From NCBI GenBank assembly GCA_964489525.1, contig CAZAYY010000008.1, positions 1 to 64,000 of the forward strand: a stretch of 64,000 bases of DNA, read 5' to 3'. The stretch comes from CAZAYY01 sp964489525. GTDB taxonomy: Bacteria; Chloroflexota; Anaerolineae; Anaerolineales; JABWBV01. The notes under the pieces are model-generated. The model saw only the letters and a list, made by a program, of their open reading frames with translations. It ran no database searches and was not told the DNA's origin. Positions 16,873 to 24,170 of this stretch are shown in pieces (within the stretch, counting starts at the first letter, position 1; each line of letters opens with the position of its first letter). Made by a program: the position numbers and the translations under genes.

Positions 16873-18081
16873 CTAAATGCCCGGTTCGGGATCGCTGCCC
16901 GGCCAAAAGACCTGGGCATCTCCGCTCATTTCAAGGTCGTCCAGGGTGTTTTGGCGCAGGCTGGCAAAGCGGGGCAGCATTTCGGCTAGCGAGTCGCCGC
17001 CCAGTTTTTCCAGCAGGGCATCGGCCAGGACAAACGCCACTGCCGCCTCCAGAATGGGCACAGCACGCGGCACCGGGCAAAAGTCCGAACGCTCGTAGGT
17101 GGTGGGGGTTTCGACCCCGGCGGCCAGGTCTACGGTGGGCTGCGGGGTGAGTGTGGTGGCAATCGGTTTCATGGCTGCCCGGATGAGCAGCGGCTGGCCG
17201 TTGCTGATGCCGCCTTCCACCCCGCCGGCCCGGTTGGTGGGGCGAATGAGCCGGCGCCCATCGAGGCGGATGGCGTCGTGGGCCTGGGTGCCGGGTAAGT
17301 GGGCGTTCTCAAAGGCAGCCCCAAATTCCACGCCCTTGATGGCCTGGACAGACAGCACAGCAGCCCCCAGGCGCGCTTCCAGCCGCCGGTCGGACTGGAC
17401 ATGGGAACCCAGCCCAACCGGTACGCCCAGGGCGAACACCTCTAAAATGCCGCCCAGGGTGTCACGGTTTTCCATGGCCTGGCGGATGGCAGCCCGCATG
17501 GCTTCGCTGGCGGTGCCGTCCGGGCAGCGCACATCGCTCTGCTCGGCCAGGGCCAGGCGTTCTTGATAGGAGTCCATATGATGAGGCAGGCTGCCCAGTT
17601 GGGCGGTCACCGGGCCAATGGCGACCACATACCCGCCCACGAGGATGTTAAACTGTGCCAAAAACTGGCGGCACACTGCCCCCACCGCCACCCGCGCCGC
17701 GGTTTCGCGCGCCGAAGAGCGCTCCAGGCCGGGGCGAATATCGTTATAACCATATTTCACTGCCGCCGCCAGGTCCACATGCCCGGGGCGTGGGGCGGTA
17801 TAGGCTTCAACCGGTTGGCCGTGCCAGCGTTCGTGGTTGAGGTTGGCAATCCGCAGGGCCAGGGGAGCGCCGGTGGTGACGCCTGCCATCACCCCACCCA
17901 GGATTTCCACCTCATCTCTTTCCAGCTTCATGCGCGGCCCGGCGCCATAGCCAATCTGGCGGCGCGCCAGGTCGCGGTTGATGATTTCCGGGGTGAGCGG
18001 CAGCCCGGCGGGCATGCCTTCCAGGATGGCCGTCAGTGCTGGCCCGTGGGATTCGCCTGCGGTCAGTGTGCGGAGCGGCAT
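16873..18081 (-). CDS. aroC: Chorismate synthase
   Basis: A 402-residue enzyme that makes chorismate from EPSP using reduced FMN. The N-terminal signature GESHGPALTAILEGMPAG, the central RSSARETAARVAVGAV and the C-terminal GISNGQPLLIRAAMKP, with the following T-Y-E-R-S-D segment, are all typical. Full length for the family. The spacing to aroE upstream is 57 bp, the largest gap inside the operon, and folC follows by 46 bp. Confidence 0.95.
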   Translation of the reverse strand: MPLRTLTAGESHGPALTAILEGMPAGLPLTPEIINRDLARRQIGYGAGPRMKLERDEVEILGGVMAGVTTGAPLALRIANLNHERWHGQPVEAYTAPRPGHVDLAAAVKYGYNDIRPGLERSSARETAARVAVGAVCRQFLAQFNILVGGYVVAIGPVTAQLGSLPHHMDSYQERLALAEQSDVRCPDGTASEAMRAAIRQAMENRDTLGGILEVFALGVPVGLGSHVQSDRRLEARLGAAVLSVQAIKGVEFGAAFENAHLPGTQAHDAIRLDGRRLIRPTNRAGGVEGGISNGQPLLIRAAMKPIATTLTPQPTVDLAAGVETPTTYERSDFCPVPRAVPILEAAVAFVLADALLEKLGGDSLAEMLPRFASLRQNTLDDLEMSGDAQVFWPGSDPEPGI

Positions 18082-18138
18082 AGGACAGTGGGGAAAAGGA
18101 ATCGGTTAAAGTTCATTACGAAAAGTATTGTATATCAA

Positions 18139-19002
18139 TTAGGGCAAAACTGCCATGTGCATTTCTTGCCGGTTGGCGGGTTGGCCTGTCCAACGTTCAA
18201 AGGCCAGGGCGGCCTGCTCTACGAGCATTCCCAGGCCGTTTGCGACGGGCAGGCCGGCCTGCCGGGCTGCCTGGAGCAGCCGGGTTTCCAGCGGGTTGTA
18301 GATCATATCGTACACCCGCGCTCCGGTCGGAAAGGCATCCAGCGGCCAGGGGTTTTCTTCTACATGGGGGAACATTCCCACCGGGGTGGTGTTGACCAGC
18401 AGGTCAAAATGCAGCCCGGCCAGGTGACCGGCGTCGAACGGGCAGGCAGCCAGCGTAGGTTTGGGGCCGGGCTGCCAGCGTTCCAAAAGCGCTGCCACCA
18501 GGGCTGTGCCTTGCTCCGGGCGGCGGGAAGCCACCCACACCTGCCAGCCAGCCTGCGCCAGGGTATAAACCGCTGTGCGCGCCGAGCCCCCCGCCCCCAA
18601 CACCAGCGCAGTTTGCCCGTCAGCATGCGCCTGGCCTTGCAGGTTTTGAATTTCGGCCAAAAAAGCCGGGGCATCCGTGTTGGCTCCCCACAGTTGGTCG
18701 CCCTGCATAAACAGGGTATTGGCCGCGCCAATCGCCCGGACCACCGGGGTTTGCTCATCCAACAAGGGGAGTACATTTTGTTTGTGGGGAATGGTGACGT
18801 TTAGCCCGTGCAGTTCGCCGCTGCGCAGGCGGGCAGCCAGTTCGGCCAGGGAAGCCTGCCCTTCTGGTAGGGGTGCAACCGGGTAGAGCAAATACTCGCC
18901 TGCCAGCCCGGCGCTGTGCAGCGCGGCATGGTGCAGCGCCGGGGAGCGCGAATGCCCCAGCGGGTGGCCAATCAGCCCGAGGCGGTGAAAAGCGGGTTTC
19001 AT
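18139..19002 (-). CDS. aroE: Shikimate dehydrogenase
   Basis: A 287-residue NADP-dependent enzyme for dehydroshikimate to shikimate. The substrate-binding N terminus shows LIGHPLGHSRSPALHHAAL and GLNVTIPHKQNVLPLLDE (catalytic Lys in PHK). The cofactor domain begins LVLGAGGSARTAVYTL, with SRRPEQ for the NADP phosphate. The ATG overlaps the aroA stop by 4 bp. Confidence 0.94.
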   Translation of the reverse strand: MKPAFHRLGLIGHPLGHSRSPALHHAALHSAGLAGEYLLYPVAPLPEGQASLAELAARLRSGELHGLNVTIPHKQNVLPLLDEQTPVVRAIGAANTLFMQGDQLWGANTDAPAFLAEIQNLQGQAHADGQTALVLGAGGSARTAVYTLAQAGWQVWVASRRPEQGTALVAALLERWQPGPKPTLAACPFDAGHLAGLHFDLLVNTTPVGMFPHVEENPWPLDAFPTGARVYDMIYNPLETRLLQAARQAGLPVANGLGMLVEQAALAFERWTGQPANRQEMHMAVLP

Positions 19003-20327
19003 GCTGCCGCTTCCAGGTTGGCGCCCAGCCCGGCCAATGCGCCGGCAAATTCCGGGAAGGATTCGTGAATAATTTCGGCCTGGTGGATGGTCACGGGCCC
19101 GTCAGCCGCCAGGCCCGCCACCGCCAGCGACATGGCGATGCGGTGGTCACCCTGGGGGTGCACCTCGCCGCCCCGGGCGGGGGTTTCGCCGGGCAGGGTA
19201 AAACCATCCGGCGTTTCTCCGGCGGGGATGCCCACGGCGTTAAGCTGGCGCACCAGGGCACTGATCCGGTCCGATTCTTTGTGGCGCAGCTCTTCCGCTC
19301 CCGAGACCCGGGTTGGCTCCTTGGCCAGGGCGGCTGCTGCGGCGAAGACCGGAAACTCGTCAATCATCCGCACCACCAAACTGCCCGAAATTTCCACGCC
19401 GTGCAGCCGGCTGGCCCGGACGTGCAGGTCGCCCATAGGTTCCCCGCCCTGTTCGCGCGGGTTGAGGATGGAAATATCGCCCCCCATGGCGGTCAGGGCA
19501 TCCAATAGGCCGGTGCGGGTCGGGTTCAGGCCCACACCGGGCAGCAAAACGTCCGACCCCGGGGTGATGAGGGCGGCTACAATGAGAAAAGCGGCTGAGG
19601 AAATATCCCCCGGCAGGGTCATATCCAATGGGCGCAGCGGGTGCTTGGGTGGGGTGAGAGCAACCTGCACCCGGCCTCCGGGCAAGAGCGTGGTTTCAAC
19701 CAACACACCCATGCTGTTCAGCATCCGTTCAGTGTGGTCGCGCGATGGGCCGGGTTCCACCAGGGTAGTGGCGCCGCTCGCAGCCAGGGCGGCCAGCAGC
19801 AAACAGGTTTTTACCTGGGCGCTGGCCACGGGCAGGGTGTAGGTCAGTGGGGTTAAGGGCTGGCCGGCTGAAGCTGCGATGGTGAGTGGGGCAAATTCCC
19901 CATCTGCGGCCTGGATGGGCAGGCCCATCTGCTGCAAGGGGGCCACAATGCGCCCCATGGGTCGTTTTCGCAGCCCGGTGGAGCCGTCCAGGGTGGCCGG
20001 AACGCCGCTGGCCGCCACTGCCCCGGCCAGCAGCCGGATGGTCGTGGCCGAATTGCCGCAGTCCAACGCCTGGCTGGGCGGTTGAAAGCCCGTCAGCCCG
20101 CGCCCGGTTACGCGTAGTTCGTTGTTTTCCAGCGCCCAGGCGACACCCAGGTTCGAGAGAGCCTCCAGCATCCGGTCGGTCACCCCGGCTTGCAAAAAAT
20201 TGCCAATCCGCGATTCGCCTTCGGCCAGCGCAGCAAACAAAGCCGCCCGGTGTGAAAGCGATTTGTCGCCGGGCAGAGTTACGGTTCCGGACAGGGATGC
20301 GCCAGGGTGGATGGTCAGCAGGCTCAT
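18999..20327 (-). CDS. aroA: EPSP synthase
   Basis: A 442-residue 3-phosphoshikimate 1-carboxyvinyltransferase. The phosphate-binding PGDKSLSHRAALFAALA is at 18-34, LDCGNSATTIRLLAG near 88, the GSTGLRKRPMGRIV loop near 119-132, and the C-terminal signature RHKESDRISALVRQLNAVG (with L for the usual leading residue). Lengths and motif order are standard. It is flanked by tyrA (27 bp upstream) and aroE (4-bp overlap). Confidence 0.95.
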   Translation of the reverse strand: MSLLTIHPGASLSGTVTLPGDKSLSHRAALFAALAEGESRIGNFLQAGVTDRMLEALSNLGVAWALENNELRVTGRGLTGFQPPSQALDCGNSATTIRLLAGAVAASGVPATLDGSTGLRKRPMGRIVAPLQQMGLPIQAADGEFAPLTIAASAGQPLTPLTYTLPVASAQVKTCLLLAALAASGATTLVEPGPSRDHTERMLNSMGVLVETTLLPGGRVQVALTPPKHPLRPLDMTLPGDISSAAFLIVAALITPGSDVLLPGVGLNPTRTGLLDALTAMGGDISILNPREQGGEPMGDLHVRASRLHGVEISGSLVVRMIDEFPVFAAAAALAKEPTRVSGAEELRHKESDRISALVRQLNAVGIPAGETPDGFTLPGETPARGGEVHPQGDHRIAMSLAVAGLAADGPVTIHQAEIIHESFPEFAGALAGLGANLEAAA

Positions 20328-20354
20328 GGGGAGTCCTTTCGTTCGAGTATCGGC

Positions 20355-21269
20355 TCAGGAAGCCGTTTTGAGCATTTGGTTTTGTTTTTGACGGGCGGTG
20401 TGGATCTGCGCCGCCAGGCTTTCTTCGTTATCCAGCCCGGCTTCCAGAGCATCCAGTGCGCTGCGCAGGCGGGCTGTGGTGGTGCGAATTTCACTGCGGT
20501 TGGTGGTTAAAATGTCCAGCATCATGGCCGGGTCGCTGCCTGCCAGGCGGGCCATGCCCCTGAAGCCGGGGCCAACCAGCGGGGCGGCCTCGGCAGGGGT
20601 GGCGTTCACCAGGGCTGCGGAGAGCAGGTAGGGCAGGTGGCTGGTGGCGGCTACCCAACGGTCGTGGGTGGCGGCATCCAGCCAGAGGGGTAAAGCGCCT
20701 ACTGCAGCCGCCAGGCTTTCGGCCAACGCCCTTGCGCGGGGGCTGGTGCGGGGCAGCGGGCACAGGGCAAACGGCGCACCCTGGTACAGGTTGGGGTCTG
20801 CATTGGCCATGCCGCTGCTCTCCTTGCCGCACATCGGGTGGCCGCCAAGCGGATCAAAATGGGCGGGCAGGCGGCTGAATGCTTCAAGAATGGTTTGCTT
20901 GGTCGAGCCGATGTCCAACACCACCAACCCTGGCGCGGTTTGGGGCAGTTCTGCGAGCCGGGCCGCCAGGTTCAGGATGGTTCGCACCGGGGCAGCCAGG
21001 ATCAGCAGGCCCACATCCCCGTCCAGGCCTTCCAACCCGGGCAAGGCAGCATCCACAGCTTTGCGTTCCAACGCCAGTGCGCGGGCGTTAGGGTCGGGGT
21101 CGATTCCAGTGATCCGGCGGCAGTGGGGCTTTAGCGCCAGGGCCAGCGAACCGCCCATCAGTCCCAGCCCGGCAATGGCTACATGCAGGTTGCCAGGTAG
21201 TTCCCCTCCGTTCAGGTTGGGATTGCGGGGGCTTTCATCTGCCCCCTGGGGAAAGCCAGGCTCGCTCAC
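20355..21269 (-). CDS. tyrA: Prephenate dehydrogenase
   Basis: A 304-residue NAD(P)-dependent enzyme leading from prephenate toward tyrosine. The Rossmann motif AIAGLGLMGGSLALAL starts near residue 30, followed by the conserved LVVLDIGSTKQTILEAF and DPLGGHPMCGKESSGMANA substrate region with the catalytic His. The C-terminal helical dimerisation part is present. No ACT domain is seen, so feedback by tyrosine through ACT is unlikely. It overlaps the DAHP synthase gene stop by 4 bp. Confidence 0.92.
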   Translation of the reverse strand: MSEPGFPQGADESPRNPNLNGGELPGNLHVAIAGLGLMGGSLALALKPHCRRITGIDPDPNARALALERKAVDAALPGLEGLDGDVGLLILAAPVRTILNLAARLAELPQTAPGLVVLDIGSTKQTILEAFSRLPAHFDPLGGHPMCGKESSGMANADPNLYQGAPFALCPLPRTSPRARALAESLAAAVGALPLWLDAATHDRWVAATSHLPYLLSAALVNATPAEAAPLVGPGFRGMARLAGSDPAMMLDILTTNRSEIRTTTARLRSALDALEAGLDNEESLAAQIHTARQKQNQMLKTAS

Positions 21270-22333
21270 AAAGTGCCCTCAAGGCCGGAAGGCACCGGGG
21301 TTTCAGCCGCGGGTTGGGGGGCCACATCCCGACCGATGGCCTGGGCAATGGCTTTGACCTCGCGCACCATCTGGGCAAACCGCTCTGGCTTCAGGGATTG
21401 GCTGCCATCTGACATGGCTTCTTCGGGTGTGATGTGGACTTCAACAATCAGGCCATCGGCCCCAGCGGCCACAGCAGCCCGGGCAATTGAATTGACATAC
21501 TGCCAATAGCCCGTGGAGTGACTGGGGTCGAGAACCACAGGTAGGTGGGTGCGGGCTTTGAGCACCGGAATGGCGTTGATGTCGGTCGTATTCCGGGTGG
21601 CAGTTTCATAGGTGCGAATCCCCCGCTCGCACAGCACCACGCGCCGGTTGCCGTGCGACAGGATATATTCGGCGGCCATCAGCAGTTCTTCCAGGGTAGC
21701 GCTCAGACCGCGTTTGAGCAAAACCGGGTGCTGGCTGGCGCCGGCGGCGTGCAGCAGCGGGTAATTTTGCATGTTGCGCGCCCCAATTTGGAGCATATCG
21801 GCATATTGGGTGATGATGTCTACTTTGTCGGGGGACATGACTTCCGTCACAATTGGCAGGCCGGTTTGGGCGCGGGCCTCGGCAAGCAGTTCCAGGCCGT
21901 GGACGCCCATGCCCTGGAAGGCGTACGGGGATGTGCGCGGCTTGAATGCGCCGCCGCGCAGGGCGTGGGCGCCGGCTTCTTTTACTGCATGGGCAGTTTC
22001 AAGAATCTGGCTGCGGCTTTCCACCGAGCAAGGGCCGGCCATGATGATGATTTCCGGGCCGCCAATGGCGATGCCGTCAATGTTGAACTTGCTGTCTTCC
22101 GGGTGAAATTCGCGCGAGGCCAGTTTGTATGGCGGGCTGATGAGCACAACCTCCATTACGCCATTCATGCCTGCAAACTGGTCGCGCACAATCGGGCGGG
22201 TGTCGCCAATCACGCCAATCACAGTTCTTTCCTTGCCGCGCGAAATGTGCGAGTTTAGCCCCATGCGCTCGGCTTTTTCGATGATGGCGCTGATTTCGCT
22301 TTGGGTTGCATCGTTTTTCATAATTACTAACAT
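21266..22333 (-). CDS. aroF: DAHP synthase with N-terminal regulatory domain
   Basis: A 355-residue 3-deoxy-7-phosphoheptulonate synthase of the Ibeta/KDO8PS-like group. Residues 1-70 are the ferredoxin-like regulatory domain, which in this family can bind aromatic amino acids. The barrel shows the MAGPCSVES motif, GGAFKPRTSPYAFQGMG, IGARNMQN and the metal-site LDPSHSTG. AGGAGG lies 6 nt before the ATG. It catalyses the first pathway step and is the second structural gene after the attenuator. Confidence 0.94.
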   Translation of the reverse strand: MLVIMKNDATQSEISAIIEKAERMGLNSHISRGKERTVIGVIGDTRPIVRDQFAGMNGVMEVVLISPPYKLASREFHPEDSKFNIDGIAIGGPEIIIMAGPCSVESRSQILETAHAVKEAGAHALRGGAFKPRTSPYAFQGMGVHGLELLAEARAQTGLPIVTEVMSPDKVDIITQYADMLQIGARNMQNYPLLHAAGASQHPVLLKRGLSATLEELLMAAEYILSHGNRRVVLCERGIRTYETATRNTTDINAIPVLKARTHLPVVLDPSHSTGYWQYVNSIARAAVAAGADGLIVEVHITPEEAMSDGSQSLKPERFAQMVREVKAIAQAIGRDVAPQPAAETPVPSGLEGTL

Positions 22334-22395
22334 ATAAGGCCTCCTGGCTAATTTGAGTGTACTTTAAAATGGATAAAAATGGGATAAGAACAGCA

Positions 22396-22845
22396 TCATG
22401 GCTTGGGAATATGCAGGTCCGGGCGCAGGGCGGCTGCCGCCCCCAGGTAAACATGCCGGACCTCGCGCTGGGTTAAGGGGGTGTTCCAGTGCAGCAGAAC
22501 CCGCACCACAAGGGGCAGGCTGCCCGGAACGGCGATTTCCTGGGCGCACAGCAAAGGTACCTCCACCCAGCCCAACTGACGGGCAGCCAGGGCGGGGTGC
22601 ACGGCGTCCAGGTCGGGTGTGGCGGTAAAAAAAATACTGGCCACATCGTCCGGCTTCAGCCCCGGGTTGGCCGAAACCAGTGCGGCCAGCAAGGCGCGTG
22701 TTGCTTCCAGAACGGCTTCGGGGGTGTTTTCTGCAGCCTGAACTGCGCCGCGCAGCCCTCTTGTGGCACTGGGCCGGGTTTGCCCAATTTCTGGGCTTAT
22801 GGCCAGCGGGCTGATTTCATTTTCGACAGTAGACGATTCCAGCAT
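22396..22845 (-). CDS. aroH: Monofunctional chorismate mutase, AroH type
   Basis: A 149-residue chorismate mutase of the trimeric Bacillus AroH class, as shown by TRGLRGAVQAAENT, SIFFTATPDLDAVHPALAAR and HVYLGAAAALRPDL. The start at 22845 is fixed by AAAGGAG 4 nt upstream. A longer open frame to 22974 passes through the attenuator terminator and is rejected. It converts chorismate to prephenate, feeding tyrA two genes later. It is the first structural gene after the leader. Confidence 0.92.
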   Translation of the reverse strand: MLESSTVENEISPLAISPEIGQTRPSATRGLRGAVQAAENTPEAVLEATRALLAALVSANPGLKPDDVASIFFTATPDLDAVHPALAARQLGWVEVPLLCAQEIAVPGSLPLVVRVLLHWNTPLTQREVRHVYLGAAAALRPDLHIPKP

Positions 22846-22860
22846 AGCGCTCCTTTGGCA

Positions 22861-22946
22861 AAAATAACAAAAAAACGCGAGACCGTTGGCCTCGCGTTTT
22901 GGGTTGGTGAGTTCTTTTCCCGGTACGCTTAAACGCCGCCAACGGC
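22861..22946 (-). promoter_or_regulatory. Transcription attenuator of the aromatic operon
   Basis: The terminator is a perfect 10-bp stem (22872-22881 with 22891-22900), a 9-nt loop, then a T-rich tract reading toward aroH. The antiterminator half GCCGTTGGCGGCGTTT (22931-22946, minus strand) is complementary to the terminator's left arm plus loop (22882-22899): 9 pairs including one G-T, a small internal loop, then 6 pairs. The two folds exclude each other. The 5' half lies inside the last codons of the leader peptide, where a ribosome reaching the stop would mask it. Confidence 0.85.
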
Positions 22947-23009
22947 ATGCGGAAGGCTGCTGCCGTAATACCAATAATAATAGCGGGTAAAAGCGAAGGG
23001 TTTATTCAT
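22929..23009 (-). CDS. Aromatic-amino-acid leader peptide
   Basis: A 26-codon reading frame beginning MNKPFAFTRYYYWYYG and ending before the terminator. Eight of residues 5-15 are aromatic: Phe at 5 and 7, Tyr at 10, 11, 12, 14 and 15, and Trp at 13, matching the three end products of the operon it precedes. The ATG lies about 3 nt after the predicted transcription start, with no room for a ribosome site, so initiation would be leaderless. A control-codon function is inferred from codon content, promoter, terminator and antiterminator all lining up. Confidence 0.85.
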   Translation of the reverse strand: MNKPFAFTRYYYWYYGSSLPHAVGGV

Positions 23010-23017
23010 TGGCGCTG

Positions 23018-23046
23018 ATTGTAATGGACGACTGTTTTCTCGTCAA
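23018..23046 (-). promoter_or_regulatory. Promoter of the aromatic operon
   Basis: TTGACG (23041-23046) and TACAAT (23018-23023) on the minus strand with a 17-bp spacer. The predicted start is near 23011, directly before the leader-peptide ATG. Confidence 0.8.
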
Positions 23047-23070
23047 GGTGCGATTTTTCGCAACAATTCT

Positions 23071-23134
23071 GCCCCACCCCCCGGCTCCCGCCCCAGGCTT
23101 TGGGGCGGGGGAGAGAACAGGGGGGATGGGTGAG
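23071..23134. repeat. GC-rich hairpin repeat, copy 1
   Basis: C-rich start (GCCCCACCCCCC), stem CCCGCCCCA/TGGGGCGGG, then a GGGGGGATGGGTGAG tail. Similar copies are at 26489-26550 and, inverted and diverged, at 29521-29577. Here it separates the epimerase stop from the aro promoter and may terminate the epimerase transcript. Confidence 0.6.
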
Positions 23135-23138
23135 CATT

Positions 23139-24161
23139 TTATCCTTGCCTGCGTTCGGTAATCACATCGGTCAGAATCTGGTCCAGGCTCAGCTCTGGTT
23201 TCCAGCCAATCAGGGCGTTCACCCGGGAAATGTCTGGGAAGCGGCGGCGCATGTCTTCAAATCCGGCTGTATAGGCCTGTTCGTAGGGAATGCGCACAAT
23301 CTGTTCGTCCGGGTTAATTGCCGGGTTGTCGTGGTGAACCAGGTGCACCACTTTGCGGGCCAGGTTCATCATGGAAATTTCCTGGGTGGAACCCACGTTG
23401 ACCACCTTGCCCAGCGCCTCGCTGGAATTGGAGAGGCCGATGATGGCCCGGACAGCATCATGGACATGGAGAAAACAGCGGCTTTGATCGCCATCGCCAT
23501 ACACGGTGATTTTCTCGCCTTCCAGCGCCTGGGCTACAAAGCGGGGAATCACCATGCCATAGCGTCCGGTCTGGCGCGGGCCAACGGTGTTGAAGAGCCG
23601 GAAAATAACAATCGGCAGGCCTTTTTCCTGGTAGTAGGCCAGGCCGAGAAATTCATCCACCATTTTTGAGGCGGCATAGCCCCAGCGGCTGCGCGCCGTT
23701 GGGCCAAGCACCACATCGTCATCTTCCCGGAAGGGGATGGCGTTGCCTTTGCCATACACTTCGGAGGTGGATGCCACCATCACCTTGGTGCGGTAGCGCA
23801 GGGCGGTTTTATACACCACCTCGGTGCCCATGATGTTGGTCTGGATGGTATGAACCGGGTGTTCCACAATCAGCTTTACACCCACTGCGGCTGCCAGGTG
23901 AAAAATGGTGTCCACCTCACTCACCAGGCGGTCCATCACCACTTCGTTGGTGATCGAGTCAATGGCAAAGCGAAAGTTAGGGTGGCCCACCAGATGGGCG
24001 ATGTTTTCAAAACGCCCGGTAGAAAGGTCGTCAATCACGGTAACGTGGTGGCCGCGCGCCAACAGCGCCTCGCTCAGGTGAGAGCCAATAAAGCCTGCTC
24101 CCCCGGTGATGAGAACCCGCGGCGGTGAGCGAAATCGGCTCTGAAGTTGTGCATCTGTCAT
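23139..24161 (-). CDS. NAD-dependent sugar epimerase/dehydratase
   Basis: A 340-residue extended short-chain dehydrogenase acting on a nucleotide sugar. The N-terminal dinucleotide fold is ITGGAGFIGSHL, the active-site Ser is in ASTSEVYG, and the Tyr-Lys pair is in WGYAASK. RLFNTVGPRQTGRYGMVIPRF is a signature of the UDP-glucuronate decarboxylase and UDP-glucose 4-epimerase groups. The exact sugar cannot be set. It follows the TagO-like fusion gene by 9 bp and probably supplies sugar for the same surface glycan. Confidence 0.85.
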   Translation of the reverse strand: MTDAQLQSRFRSPPRVLITGGAGFIGSHLSEALLARGHHVTVIDDLSTGRFENIAHLVGHPNFRFAIDSITNEVVMDRLVSEVDTIFHLAAAVGVKLIVEHPVHTIQTNIMGTEVVYKTALRYRTKVMVASTSEVYGKGNAIPFREDDDVVLGPTARSRWGYAASKMVDEFLGLAYYQEKGLPIVIFRLFNTVGPRQTGRYGMVIPRFVAQALEGEKITVYGDGDQSRCFLHVHDAVRAIIGLSNSSEALGKVVNVGSTQEISMMNLARKVVHLVHHDNPAINPDEQIVRIPYEQAYTAGFEDMRRRFPDISRVNALIGWKPELSLDQILTDVITERRQG

Positions 24162-24170
24162 AGGGTTTCC

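Noticed and set aside
17563..18804. 413-codon open frame on the plus strand
   Set aside because: Antisense to aroC and aroE; low-complexity His/Gln/Gly protein with no recognisable domain.
22846..22974. Longer N terminus for chorismate mutase
   Set aside because: It would translate through the terminator hairpin, lacks a ribosome site, and adds residues absent from the AroH family. AAAGGAG sits in front of the ATG at 22845.
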